NCBI RefSeq assembly: GCF_043641925.1
Contig: NZ_JBHZRU010000004.1
Span: 1-64,000, forward strand
Reading direction: 5' to 3'
From: Paenisporosarcina quisquiliarum_A
Lineage (GTDB): Bacteria; Bacillota; Bacilli; Bacillales_A; Planococcaceae
DNA length: 64,000 bases
The notes under the pieces were generated by a model. It did no database searches. It worked only from the letters and a program-made list of their open reading frames with translations, and had not been told where the DNA came from. The position numbers and the translations under genes are program-made. Positions 26,933 through 35,960 of this stretch are shown piece after piece. The stretch's first letter is position 1. The number at the start of each line of letters is the position of its first letter.

Positions 26933-26933
26933 T

Positions 26934-27275
26934 TTAAGAAGTACTCATTTTATTCTTATTTTTGTTACTAGAAAACTTCACCAATCCTACAAGTAAAAGC
27001 ACCATGCTGATAGTCCATAAACCACCAGCTATTCCGAAAAATAGGGTAGTTTCTTCTGAAGCCATTGGGTGATTTACATTAAACTTGATTGCAGCTAGAG
27101 CAGGAATCATTGACAAGCTTAGGAATACGAGATGGCCAAGGACGAATCCATATGCCATTCGATGTGGTCTTCTGTTTTTGGATATGAATAAATAAATAAC
27201 AATCATTATGGAAATAGCCAAGATGATAAAGATACTTGTTTCTAATAATCCCATTGTTCCTTCTTCCATTGTCAT
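26934..27275 (-). CDS. Small three-helix membrane protein
   Basis: Up to 113 residues with three hydrophobic segments (about 11-29, 40-62, 78-100) and a charged C-terminus SSNKNKNKMSTS. I do not recognise the family. It lies between a GNAT (14 bases upstream) and the YjcQ-like gene on the same strand. Translation may start at an internal ATG (MGLLETS). Confidence 0.6.
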   Translation of the reverse strand: MTMEEGTMGLLETSIFIILAISIMIVIYLFISKNRRPHRMAYGFVLGHLVFLSLSMIPALAAIKFNVNHPMASEETTLFFGIAGGLWTISMVLLLVGLVKFSSNKNKNKMSTS

Positions 27276-27289
27276 CGAGTTTCACTTCC

Positions 27290-27742
27290 TCATTCAAAAG
27301 ATAATTTATATACCAATTCTCCATGTGTTATTTGGCCTGTATTGTCGAATCCAACTTGTTCATACAGTGCTTTAGCGATTTCGTTTTCTGGTTCAAAGCA
27401 TATGAGGACATCTTTACAATCCTCAATCTTCTTTAACTCGTCTAGAATGAGGGCTATACTTTGCTTCCCGTAGCCTTTACCTTGCTGCGTATAGTCAATC
27501 ATTAATCGGCAAATTTCATAGCCTCCCAATTCTTCGGCATATCCATACATAGCAAAGCCAATCAATTGGTCGTCATGATAAATAGCTCGTGTTGTCCATG
27601 TTCCTTCGATACTTGCCTGTGCTAACGAAACTGTATTAGAAGCAATAAACCTTTCAAATTGACGATTTACTTCATCCTCTGCGCTTCGTAACCGAATGAC
27701 ATCTCTCCAATTATCCTTAGTTATCTCCACTAGACGTAGCAT
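27290..27742 (-). CDS. GNAT acetyltransferase, BltD/spermidine type
   Basis: 150 residues. The acetyl-CoA loop QQGKGYGKQSIALILDEL and the C-terminal NEIAKALYEQVGFDNTGQI block are clear. FAMYG and the overall order resemble polyamine acetyltransferases such as BltD. Polyamine substrate is therefore plausible but unproven. First gene of a three-gene minus-strand operon. Confidence 0.75.
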   Translation of the reverse strand: MLRLVEITKDNWRDVIRLRSAEDEVNRQFERFIASNTVSLAQASIEGTWTTRAIYHDDQLIGFAMYGYAEELGGYEICRLMIDYTQQGKGYGKQSIALILDELKKIEDCKDVLICFEPENEIAKALYEQVGFDNTGQITHGELVYKLSFE

Positions 27743-27995
27743 TTAAAGTTCCTCTCAATCTATCTTGTTATATTACTTAGCATACATTTATTGTTAATGG
27801 ATGGAAATAGAAAATCTATTAAGCTATTGAAACAAGGCAATAATTACCACGATTTCTGCCGAAGTTCCCATGCTATACTCGGGAAAAGTATTTATTAATA
27901 CTGAGAATTTTGAAAATAGGATTAGGAAAGGAGAAGAATTAATAAATATTCTTTTTGCAAAAACCTATGATGAATGTTAGAGGAGATTAATCAGC

Positions 27996-28592
27996 ATGAA
28001 AAAACGCATCGGAATTTCTTTACTTTCTTTAGCTTTGACCTTTTCAATTTCAGCTAGTGCATCAGCTGGATATCAAGTTCAAAAGGGAGATACATTAGGA
28101 AACATCGCTTGGAAATACAAAATGAATTTTTATGATCTACGTTCTTTAAACCCACAGATCGCGAATATTAATCAATTAAACATTGGCCAATCCGTAGTTG
28201 TGAGGACACCTAATAAGGCGAACGACATTATTGATTATGCCAAAGCGCTTGAAACACAAACAAAGTATGTATATGGAGCAGATTTTACACTTGCACCTTA
28301 TCAAGCTGATTGTAGTAGCTGGACAAAACATATTTACGCTAAATTTGGGATTCAGCTACCTCGAACAAGTGGAGAACAAGCGCATACTGGGACATCAATT
28401 AAATTTAAAGATATGCAAAAAGGTGATCTTATGTTTTTTGCAAACAATGGGAAAACCATCTCACATGTCGGAATCTATATGGGGAATGGGCTGTGGATCA
28501 GCAACCTGAATTCCGCGAAAAGCGTAGAGATTTTTACGATTTGGGGACCATGGACGCAACAGAAATTCATGTGGGCACAGCGAGTCATTTAA
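27996..28592 (+). CDS. LysM-NlpC/P60 cell-wall hydrolase
   Basis: 198 residues. Signal peptide ending near SASASA, one LysM domain (about 25-68, YQVQKGDTLGNIAWKYKMN) and an NlpC/P60 peptidase domain. Catalytic Cys106 (ADCSSWTK) and His157 (ISHVGIYMG) are present. It would bind peptidoglycan and cleave stem peptides outside the cell. Monocistronic, with AGAGGAG site and a strong terminator. Confidence 0.9.
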   Translation: MKKRIGISLLSLALTFSISASASAGYQVQKGDTLGNIAWKYKMNFYDLRSLNPQIANINQLNIGQSVVVRTPNKANDIIDYAKALETQTKYVYGADFTLAPYQADCSSWTKHIYAKFGIQLPRTSGEQAHTGTSIKFKDMQKGDLMFFANNGKTISHVGIYMGNGLWISNLNSAKSVEIFTIWGPWTQQKFMWAQRVI

Positions 28593-28627
28593 TACATAAG
28601 TGTTAAAATGAATTTAAAACATAAAAC

Positions 28628-28669
28628 GAACGCTCAACTTAGTAGACTTCTACTAGCTGAGCGTTTTTC
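28628..28669 (+). terminator. NlpC/P60 gene terminator
   Basis: AACGCTCA-TTAGTAGA / TCTACTAG-TGAGCGTT with TTTTTC tail. Confidence 0.88.
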
Positions 28670-28785
28670 TGTTTCATTTACAAAAAAAGTTGAAAATCAT
28701 TTAGTAAATTAAGTGTATACTAGAAAAAAGTAGAAATATTCAATTTTTAGTCGCAGATCAAAATACATAGTGAATGAGGATAAAA

Positions 28786-29922
28786 ATGAAATTTACAATG
28801 AAGCGGGACCGTCTATTGCAAGCATTAAATGATGTCATGAAAGGAATTAGCTCAAAAACGACGCTTCCTATTTTGACAGGAATAAAATTAGATCTTAACA
28901 ACTCGGGTCTAACAGTAACGGGCAGTAATTCAGATATGGCCATTCAAACTTTCATTGAGGCAGTGGATAATGAAAATCTAGTTATCGATATACATACAGA
29001 AGGGTCGATTGTATTGCCTGCACGAATTTTTAATGAAATCATGAGAAAGTTGCCAGAAGACGAAGTGGACTTAACAGTAAATGACCATTATCAAACACAT
29101 ATTCAGTCGGGGAAATCAGAATTCCACGTGTTAGGACTTGATGCGACAGAGTATCCATTACTTCCTGAACTTAAGGATGAGTATCGGTTTGATTTGCCGG
29201 CGAATGTTTTGAAATCCATTATTCGAGAAACAGTATTTGCCGTCTCAACATCAGAAAGTCGTCCAGTTTTGACGGGTGTACACTGGCAAATAAAAAATGA
29301 TGAATTAATCTGTGTGGCAACGGATAGCCATCGGTTAGCGAAAAGAATCATTAAACTGGACCATGAAGTCGAAGAATCATTTAGTGCCGTCATTCCTGGG
29401 AAAAGTTTAAATGAATTAAGTAAATTAATTGGAGATTCGACTGAACTCATTCAAATTGCCATTACACCACAACAAGTTTTATTCAAAACAAAAACTGTTT
29501 TTTTCTATTCTCGTTTGATAGAAGGGAATTTTCCTGATACCTCACGTCTCATTCCAAGTGAATATGAAACAACTGTCACGATGAATGGAAAATCTTTATT
29601 TCAGGCAATAGATCGAGCTTCATTATTGGCAAGAGAAGAACGGAATAATATTGTTCAGGTAAAATCAAATGAAGAAAATATGGTAGAAGTATCTTCAAAC
29701 TCACCGGAGGTTGGAAAGGTGAAAGAGGAAATTCAAACCACATCCCTTATTGGAGAACAGTTAAAGATTTCGTTTAGCGCTAAGTATATGATGGATGCAC
29801 TGAAATCATTGGAAGGTAAAGAAGTCACAATTGAATTTACAGGTCCTATGAGACCGTTTATTTTAAAGCCAGTAAACGACGAAGCAATTCTACAATTAAT
29901 CGTTCCTGTTCGTACATATTAA
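28786..29922 (+). CDS. Second DNA polymerase III beta clamp (DnaN paralogue)
   Basis: 378 residues, full beta-clamp length: three-fold clamp domains starting MKFTMKRDRLLQALNDVMKG and ending ILQLIVPVRTY. Conserved blocks include TLPILTGIKL, RPVLTGVHW, CVATDSHRLAKR, VIPGKSLNELSK and SFSAKYMMDALKSLEG. It is not next to dnaA or recF, so it is taken as a paralogue; the housekeeping dnaN should lie at oriC. GAGGA at 28776-28780 supports the ATG at 28786 over 28774. It heads a tight operon with three tiny genes. It may serve a specialised polymerase or repair role; this is inference. Confidence 0.85.
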   Translation: MKFTMKRDRLLQALNDVMKGISSKTTLPILTGIKLDLNNSGLTVTGSNSDMAIQTFIEAVDNENLVIDIHTEGSIVLPARIFNEIMRKLPEDEVDLTVNDHYQTHIQSGKSEFHVLGLDATEYPLLPELKDEYRFDLPANVLKSIIRETVFAVSTSESRPVLTGVHWQIKNDELICVATDSHRLAKRIIKLDHEVEESFSAVIPGKSLNELSKLIGDSTELIQIAITPQQVLFKTKTVFFYSRLIEGNFPDTSRLIPSEYETTVTMNGKSLFQAIDRASLLAREERNNIVQVKSNEENMVEVSSNSPEVGKVKEEIQTTSLIGEQLKISFSAKYMMDALKSLEGKEVTIEFTGPMRPFILKPVNDEAILQLIVPVRTY

Positions 29923-29944
29923 TTTTGAAAGAGGAGGAAGTTAA

Positions 29945-30112
29945 ATGACTCAACTTGCATTCATGTCATTTTTAGGATTATTTTTTTATGTGGCAGTCAT
30001 CGGGTTTGTTGTATGGGTGGCTATAACTATCATTAAGTCTCAACAAGAGAGAAATAGAATTTTAAAAGAAATTTCCGTAAAACTTGGCAGAAAAGATTTT
30101 AATGGATTATAA
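29945..30112 (+). CDS. 55-residue single-helix membrane protein
   Basis: Translation gives MTQLAFMSFLGLFFYVAVIG and a further 35 residues. One membrane helix (about 8-32) is followed by a basic cytoplasmic tail with RNRILKEISVKLGRKD. It has GAGGAGG 8 bases upstream and sits 22 bases after the clamp gene and 9 before the next gene. Family not recognised. Confidence 0.7.
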   Translation: MTQLAFMSFLGLFFYVAVIGFVVWVAITIIKSQQERNRILKEISVKLGRKDFNGL

Positions 30113-30121
30113 GATGGAGGT

Positions 30122-30328
30122 ATGACATTGACACAAAGTGATATACCTCAAAATCTTGGTAAACCTGCTAACAGAGCGCTTGAAGGAGCGGGTTATTTAC
30201 GACTGGAGCAAGTGGCTGAAGTTAGTGAAAAGGAATTAATGAAGCTGCATGGGATGGGTCCGAAAGCGATTGAACGACTAAGAGAAGCCCTTTTTGAAAA
30301 GGGTTTGTCTTTTTCGGACGAGTCATAA
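30122..30328 (+). CDS. Helix-hairpin-helix protein, RNAP alpha-CTD-like
   Basis: 68 residues with the HhH signature KPANRALEGAGYLRLEQVAE then LHGMGPKAIERLREAL, as in the C-terminal domain of RNA polymerase alpha and in small orphan HhH proteins. It probably binds DNA non-specifically. Third gene of the clamp-paralogue operon, which makes a DNA-transaction role plausible. Confidence 0.8.
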   Translation: MTLTQSDIPQNLGKPANRALEGAGYLRLEQVAEVSEKELMKLHGMGPKAIERLREALFEKGLSFSDES

Positions 30329-30349
30329 ACAAGAAGAGGTGTTGTACCG

Positions 30350-30502
30350 ATGGAAAAATTAGTAGATATGATCAAAAATCTCTTCTTAGATGCATTTGCT
30401 TCTATTCGTGGATTTATATATGGATTTTTAGTCATTTCTTTAGCAATTGGAATTATCGGAGTCGTTTTTTATGTCGTAGCCTTCATTTACAATAAGTTTT
30501 AA
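30350..30502 (+). CDS. 50-residue single-helix membrane protein
   Basis: Short gene encoding MEKLVDMIKNLFLDAFASIR followed by a strongly hydrophobic helix (about 21-45) and ending YNKF. AGAGGTG site upstream. Last gene of the clamp-paralogue operon, 21 bases after the HhH gene. Family not recognised. Confidence 0.65.
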   Translation: MEKLVDMIKNLFLDAFASIRGFIYGFLVISLAIGIIGVVFYVVAFIYNKF

Positions 30503-30503
30503 A

Positions 30504-30686
30504 TTATTGATTAATGTTTCCTGAAACATTTTCATGGCTACCCATCGTATAATTCTGACTTTCACCTGGTCTTGTAGCCGAGGACGTCGAAATGTGAGGA
30601 TGATTATTTATTCTCTTTCTACGCCATTCAATAAATCCGCCAATTCCAAATAGGAAAAACACAATTGAACCAACAATAATCCACAT
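30504..30686 (-). CDS. Small membrane-anchored protein, unknown
   Basis: 60 residues: MWIIVGSIVFFLFGIGGFIE is a single N-terminal helix, then a basic patch RRKRINN and a Ser/Asn-rich tail. AGAGGTGG lies 10 bases before the ATG at 30686. It ends one base from the 50-residue gene on the other strand. Confidence 0.5.
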   Translation of the reverse strand: MWIIVGSIVFFLFGIGGFIEWRRKRINNHPHISTSSATRPGESQNYTMGSHENVSGNINQ

Positions 30687-30777
30687 CAACCTAATTCCAC
30701 CTCTCGTTAAATATCAGAATATTTAGCTAACTTTATTTTAACATTAAATTGGAAGATTAGGAATAAAAGGAGAAGAA

Positions 30778-31401
30778 ATGAAGCTATTACTTATTAGACA
30801 CGGAGAATCAGAAGCTGATTTGTTAGATGTACATGAAGGAAGAGCTGATTTTCCTTTAACTTCTTTAGGCGAGAGACAAGCGGATTTGATGGCAACGTAT
30901 GTAGCAGAAACGTATTCCCCGCAATTGATACTGACAAGTCCTTTGAAGAGAGCTAGGAAGACAGCTGCTATCCTGAACGAAAAAATAGGCTGTGAACTTA
31001 TTGAAGAACCACTATTGAAGGAATTCAATAATGGGGTATTAGCTGGACTATCGAGAGAAGAAGCTGCCATTAAATATCCCTTGCCTGCAGGAGGGAGACC
31101 CATTCATGTACCCATTCAAGATGGGGAATCGGAATTAGACATTCGATTTAGAGCAGAAAATGTTTTAAGTAAAATTCTTGTTGATTACCAAGAACATGAT
31201 GTAGTTGTCCTTGTTTCTCACGGGGGACTCATTTCAAATCTACTCAACAGCTTTCTTCGCCAACCAATTAATACGGAATTTATTTACCCAACCGGGGATA
31301 CTGGGATTCATTTAATTGAAACAAAGAATCAAAAACGAATTGTTTGGTTTTTAAATAAACAAGAACATTTAATTGAATTAAAGTACGAGGAAAAAGAATG
31401 A
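30778..31401 (+). CDS. Histidine phosphatase superfamily protein
   Basis: 207 residues. The RHG phospho-acceptor motif is LLIRHGESEAD (His8), with the second catalytic His in VLVSHGGLISNLL and the TSPLKRARKTAAIL block between. Phosphoglycerate-mutase-like phosphatases of this size act on varied phosphorylated metabolites; the substrate is unknown. ATG behind AGGAGAAG. Followed 18 bases later by a kinase-like gene. Confidence 0.82.
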   Translation: MKLLLIRHGESEADLLDVHEGRADFPLTSLGERQADLMATYVAETYSPQLILTSPLKRARKTAAILNEKIGCELIEEPLLKEFNNGVLAGLSREEAAIKYPLPAGGRPIHVPIQDGESELDIRFRAENVLSKILVDYQEHDVVVLVSHGGLISNLLNSFLRQPINTEFIYPTGDTGIHLIETKNQKRIVWFLNKQEHLIELKYEEKE

Positions 31402-31419
31402 TTTAATTAGAGGTAAAAC

Positions 31420-32409
31420 ATGGAACTAGAATTAAAGAAGCATTTAGAAGAGAGCTTGAACAATCATATATCAAATGTAATTGAAATAAATGGCGGTCTA
31501 CAAAATAGAGTATTTTCCTTTACCTATGCCAAATTCAAACTAGTTGCTAGAGTAACTTTGGCAAAAAAGAGAACAAAAGAACAATTGCATGCAGAACTCG
31601 CATTTATGGAAACAATCAATCTGAATGGAATCAAAACGATTTCACCTTTTCAATTCCATGATCAATCCATTACATCATTTAAATGTAATGGATTGATCTA
31701 TTGGGTCGTTCTATTTGAGTTTTTCAATGGAAAACACATTGATGTACAAAATCGCTCTGAATGGAATGCTAACTTCTTTCGGAATTGGGGAAGAACGATT
31801 GCTAAGATACATAGCATTGTAAGTGAAACAAACCAGGAATTCACACGACCTTTCTTTATTCAGAATAGTGGTGAAATCAATCCTATTCCTTCCCTAATTG
31901 ATAAAGTCGACCCAAAACTAGCGAATGCTTATGAAAGCATGGAAATGGAATTAGAGACTTTTTTAAAAACAAAAGATACTTTTGGGCTAATTCATAACGA
32001 TTTCCATCAAGGTAACTTTTTTGTTGTAGAAAATGAACTTATATTATTTGATTTTGATGATTGTGCATATAACTGGTATGCACAAGATTTAGCGGTTAGT
32101 TTATATCATGCATTATGGACCGGTGAGTCCTTCCATCCAGATTGGGCAGAATTTCACGAAGTTTTCATTACAAATTTTTTTAATGGATATAGGTCATATC
32201 GATTTATAACCGATGACGACATGAAATTAGTTTCTATTTTTCTTCGGATGAGAGAACTGTTTTTATTCCTATTATTTAAAAGTGCTTGGGATTTAGATTG
32301 CTTAGAAGAATGGCAAGAAACAAAATTAATTAAGTTGGAAGAATCGATAAAACAGGGAACTGTACCATATCAAGAAGTTTTAAAAAAACATGGGAATTAT
32401 ACATCTTGA
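31420..32409 (+). CDS. APH-fold phosphotransferase (HSK2-like)
   Basis: 329 residues. The catalytic loop GLIHNDFHQGNFFV and metal loop LILFDFDDCAYNWYAQDLAVSL are intact and resemble the homoserine-kinase-II/choline-kinase branch of the APH fold. The substrate cannot be named. It is probably cotranscribed with the histidine phosphatase. An unusual perfect 16-bp inverted repeat lies within the gene at 31660-31698. Confidence 0.78.
   Translation: MELELKKHLEESLNNHISNVIEINGGLQNRVFSFTYAKFKLVARVTLAKKRTKEQLHAELAFMETINLNGIKTISPFQFHDQSITSFKCNGLIYWVVLFEFFNGKHIDVQNRSEWNANFFRNWGRTIAKIHSIVSETNQEFTRPFFIQNSGEINPIPSLIDKVDPKLANAYESMEMELETFLKTKDTFGLIHNDFHQGNFFVVENELILFDFDDCAYNWYAQDLAVSLYHALWTGESFHPDWAEFHEVFITNFFNGYRSYRFITDDDMKLVSIFLRMRELFLFLLFKSAWDLDCLEEWQETKLIKLEESIKQGTVPYQEVLKKHGNYTS
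31660..31698 (+). repeat. Perfect 16-bp inverted repeat inside a coding sequence
   Basis: GATCAATCCATTACAT at 31660-31675 and its exact reverse complement at 31683-31698, with a 7-base loop CATTTAA. It encodes ordinary protein sequence here but would form a stable mRNA hairpin. Confidence 0.9.
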
Positions 32410-32508
32410 AGACAAAACCAAATGCGCTGTGGTTACTTTTCAAAATCATCATAATTACACTTCTTCTCCCATATAACCTTAATAGACAGATAGGTTAAGG
32501 ATGATGAG

Positions 32509-33231
32509 ATGTCTTCTATTTGGGTGAGCGGAACTTTGTTGACAATGGTTGGTTTTGGGCTCGGGGGATTCATCGCGTGGTTTACGAAAGGGCTCGAAAA
32601 CCGTACAGATGTCATCTACTGTATTTGTGGAGGGCTAATTCTCGGTTTGCTCAGTTTTGAAGTGGTTCCTGAAGCAATCGAGATGGGTAACTGGTGGACA
32701 GTTGTGCTTGGCGTTTTTCTTGGCCTTTTTATGTTCGTTATTTTACACCGGGTGGCAGCATTCATAATAAGTCGAAGAAAGAAAGGGAAGAATAGTTTTG
32801 CTTTCTTTACCGGATTGATGCTGTTATTTGGAATCGCTATACATAATTTTCCGATTGGAATAAGTTTGGGTGTTACGTCTGACCCTGATATTACACGTGC
32901 CATTCTTCAAACCATCTTGCTTCACAATGTTCCAGAGGGGATTATTGTTTTCACTCCGTTATTTATGGCAGGGATACGAAAAAGAACTTGTATCTTACTT
33001 ACTCTCCTCGTATCCTTACCGGTTGGAGCGGGAGCATTTGTAGGACGTACGCTCGGGATAGATAACCCTTTAATGTGGTCTTTGTTAATGAGTCTGTCAA
33101 TTGGAATGATTTATATGGTCACCATTAAAGAGATATTAGTTGAAGCCGTTAGAATCATACCTTCCTTTCAAATGTTCATTTTAGCTCTTCTTGGATTTGG
33201 ATTCATCGGCATTTATTTTTCATTTATTTAA
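32509..33231 (+). CDS. ZIP-family divalent metal transporter
   Basis: 240 residues, about eight membrane helices. Metal-binding helices show AIHNFPIGISLG and LLHNVPEGIIVF, the two ZIP hallmark motifs. It probably imports zinc, iron or manganese. No Zur or MntR box was recognised upstream. Monocistronic with terminator. Confidence 0.88.
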   Translation: MSSIWVSGTLLTMVGFGLGGFIAWFTKGLENRTDVIYCICGGLILGLLSFEVVPEAIEMGNWWTVVLGVFLGLFMFVILHRVAAFIISRRKKGKNSFAFFTGLMLLFGIAIHNFPIGISLGVTSDPDITRAILQTILLHNVPEGIIVFTPLFMAGIRKRTCILLTLLVSLPVGAGAFVGRTLGIDNPLMWSLLMSLSIGMIYMVTIKEILVEAVRIIPSFQMFILALLGFGFIGIYFSFI

Positions 33232-33237
33232 GCAATC

Positions 33238-33273
33238 AAAAAGCAGCTGAAAAAGAAATCAGCTGCTTTTTTT
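33238..33273 (+). terminator. ZIP gene terminator
   Basis: AAAAAGCAGCTGA / TCAGCTGCTTTTTTT stem and T-run. Confidence 0.88.
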
Positions 33274-33295
33274 ATGTTAAAAATGGTCATTTTTT

Positions 33296-34507
33296 CTACG
33301 AGTATGAAACAAGTTCGGTTTCATGCTTTAGTCGGCTCACAGTGAAAATTAAATAAGACGCCACGATTAACATAAAAACAGATCCCACTATCACCACTTC
33401 TTTTACAGAAAACCATTCTGCGAATATCCCCATAACCAACACAACAAGAAGTTGAATGGAGTGAGAAACCATGCCGTACAAACTTGATATTCTACCCATC
33501 ATATCAACAGGTATATGCTCTTGTATGAACGTAATAAAGCCTGTATTGGCAAGTGAAAGGAAAAAGCAAAGGACAAAGCATCCGATACTTGCCACCAAAT
33601 AGGTTGTTGAAAGACTGTAGATAAGGTAACCAAAAGAAACGAAGAGTGTTCCAACACTCATCAGTTGTTTAGCTGATAGAATGCGGACAAGCCCATTGGT
33701 TAATGCTGCTCCCATAAGGAATCCAATTCCTGCAACACTAACTAAGGAACCATAAGCAGCATTCGACAAGTGAAGTACCTCTTTTGCGAAAGCTACTTCC
33801 ATGGAGTCGAGTGCTGCAGTTAAGAGCATCACCCCTTGAAAGCCCATATAAACGACTACAAAGGGAAAGGCAATTTTACTGAAGTTCCAAACTAATCCCC
33901 AATCGGTACGGATATCTCGAAAGCTTACTCGTGTAGACTCAGTAGAAATTGATATCAGATTAGGTAACAATAAAGTAAGACACGCTGAAACTAAAAACGT
34001 ACCGACGTTAACGAATAAAGCCATTTCCAAAGTACCTACTATAAACAAAATTCCAGCCAACGCTGGTCCTAAAACAAATGCACCAGAATGAACAAAGCTT
34101 AGCAATGCATTAAATTTTAATCGAGCATGCTCTGGTAGTAATCTCGTTATGTAGCTAAAAGAAGCATGCTCAAACGTGGCACTCGCCATTTGAATGAACA
34201 ACACAAACACATAAATCATCCAAATTGAATCCATAAAAGCAATGGATAGAACGAGGAAAGCTCTTACAATATCTAAGAAAATCATCAAATGCTTCGTAGA
34301 CGTCCGATCAATCACACTTCCCGCCCAAGACCCGACCAGCATATAGGCAAAGGGTTTAATCATATACAAGCCCGCAACAGCAAAAGCTGACCCCGTTCGT
34401 TCAAATACTAGTAGATTAACGGTTAATAAATAAATCCACCCACCAACATTTGCAATACCCACTGCACTTAAATACGTAACAAAGGCTTTCTTGTTTTCAT
34501 TCAACAT
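33296..34507 (-). CDS. MFS efflux-type transporter under a T-box
   Basis: 403 residues with 12 predicted helices. Motifs such as GSWAGSVIDRTSTKHLMIFLDIVR and FSYITRLLPEHARLKFNALLS place it in the macrolide-efflux-like MFS_3 group. GGAGGG lies 8 bases before the ATG. It is preceded by a complete T-box leader, so expression should depend on the charging of one tRNA. This suggests the substrate is an amino acid, amino-acid analogue or an inhibitor of an aminoacyl-tRNA synthetase; that is inference. Confidence 0.82.
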   Translation of the reverse strand: MLNENKKAFVTYLSAVGIANVGGWIYLLTVNLLVFERTGSAFAVAGLYMIKPFAYMLVGSWAGSVIDRTSTKHLMIFLDIVRAFLVLSIAFMDSIWMIYVFVLFIQMASATFEHASFSYITRLLPEHARLKFNALLSFVHSGAFVLGPALAGILFIVGTLEMALFVNVGTFLVSACLTLLLPNLISISTESTRVSFRDIRTDWGLVWNFSKIAFPFVVVYMGFQGVMLLTAALDSMEVAFAKEVLHLSNAAYGSLVSVAGIGFLMGAALTNGLVRILSAKQLMSVGTLFVSFGYLIYSLSTTYLVASIGCFVLCFFLSLANTGFITFIQEHIPVDMMGRISSLYGMVSHSIQLLVVLVMGIFAEWFSVKEVVIVGSVFMLIVASYLIFTVSRLKHETELVSYS

Positions 34508-34540
34508 ATATATCCCTCCGACATGTTTATTGAACCAAAA

Positions 34541-34840
34541 TAAAAAATCCCACCCCCAAGACGATTTGTCTTGGGGACGAGATCAACATGTCGTGGTACC
34601 ACCCCAGTTTGTCCTGATGTCACCATCAGCACCTTTTCAAGTACGGCAAGAAAACCTTGCGTATACTATAGCTTCATAACGGGAGCATCCGTCACACAAT
34701 CTCCAGTAAATGCATATGTTTTACCGGTCCTATGTGAAGCTCGGAGTCTTGTTTCGGTAAATCTTTTCTTACCCTTTTGCAGCTACCAGGGCTCTCTGTT
34801 AAAGAAAATGATGTACGTACTCTTCTCTTCATCGCTGTTA
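34541..34840 (-). promoter_or_regulatory. T-box riboswitch leader
   Basis: On the minus strand: Stem I with AGCGATGAAGAGAAGAGTA, distal GAGAGCCCTGGTAGCTG, and specifier-loop region CGAAACAAGACTCCGAGC (34739-34756). The T-box TGGGGTGGTACCACG (34592-34606) follows, then the antiterminator partner CTCGTCCCC and the terminator CCCCAAGAC/GTCTTGGGG with T-run (34542-34576). Aligning with B. subtilis glyQS puts the specifier at CAA (34749-34751), but neighbouring triplets ACA, AAG and AGA remain possible. The TGGT bulge predicts a tRNA with discriminator A. Confidence 0.9.
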
Positions 34841-34926
34841 ATTTTTGTAATCATAGCATATGTAAAAATGATTTGTATAGAAAAAATTTATTTTTTTCAA
34901 AAATAGTAACCATTCCAATTGTTGAT

Positions 34927-35739
34927 TTAGTACATAATTTCTTTAACGAGTTCCTTTATCGTATCTTGCAAAGAATCGTGGATATTTTCTCTTTCGAGAA
35001 GAAAAAAAGTAGACTTTAAAAAATTCTTGAAAGCTAGTAAAGAATAGTAAGATTGTAATTTATTCGTATCATTTTTCACTTTTTTTAATGTCTGTGCTTG
35101 ATTCATAAGCCATGCGCTTAATTGAGACTCGTTCAGATGATGTTGAGAAAGGGTGACGAAGGAGCGGGCGATTCTTTCTTCCTCATCATCTTTAAATCCT
35201 GTTGCAATCGAAAAGATTTGGTGAATATTAGTTAATATTTTCAACGCATCTTCTTCAGTGCTAAATGGATGTTTTGCGATTGATTCCATTAAATCTGCTC
35301 CATGAGCTGCGGCATGCGCCCAGCCTTTTTTCTCAACGAATCCTCTTAAATCTTGTTCCTTCATTAAATATTGCAGGGAAGCATCAATTGTTCGTCTAAC
35401 TAATTCCTCATCTACAATCTTTTTTGAGTCGTCTACATGTAAGATAGCTGCAAAAAATAGAACAGTAAATGAGCGAGTGAAGACTGCATCACTTTCTGGG
35501 TTTTCAATAGCAGCCATTAACAAATCTTGATCCAATAATACCGTCAAAATGTATTCTATTTGTTGTTTAGACAATTGCTCATTGTTTATTAATTTCCAAA
35601 ACGCGCTGTAGTTTAATTCATCTCTTAATTCGGGGTCTACAGAGCTTATATTCTCAATCATTTTATCCAAAAATTCATGAGAAATTTCTATTGATTCACC
35701 AGAGATGATACGTTTCAGATCAGCTATGTAAGTAGTCAT
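34927..35739 (-). CDS. DUF2785-family protein
   Basis: 270 residues, largely helical, with the DUF2785 features RGFVEKKGWAHAAAHGADLMESIAKHP and DDEEERIARSFVTL. Function unknown. The ATG at 35739 is chosen because AAAGAGGAACG lies just upstream; a longer frame back to 35814 lacks a ribosome site. Monocistronic. Confidence 0.75.
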   Translation of the reverse strand: MTTYIADLKRIISGESIEISHEFLDKMIENISSVDPELRDELNYSAFWKLINNEQLSKQQIEYILTVLLDQDLLMAAIENPESDAVFTRSFTVLFFAAILHVDDSKKIVDEELVRRTIDASLQYLMKEQDLRGFVEKKGWAHAAAHGADLMESIAKHPFSTEEDALKILTNIHQIFSIATGFKDDEEERIARSFVTLSQHHLNESQLSAWLMNQAQTLKKVKNDTNKLQSYYSLLAFKNFLKSTFFLLERENIHDSLQDTIKELVKEIMY

Positions 35740-35960
35740 TTTATCGTTCCTCTTTTTCTTTGTTATGTTACTAACACAATTCTTTTTTTGTTTTGTAATG
35801 TTTTCCAAATTCAAGTCCTAGTGATAATATTAGCACATGAATGTTTGGAATATTTGATAATCTATAAAATCTTGAATCAATCTCATAATTCCTAATTTCT
35901 ATAGTAAAACTGAATATTAAATTGGTTATTTATCAATATTCATTATTTTAAACAGATCTC

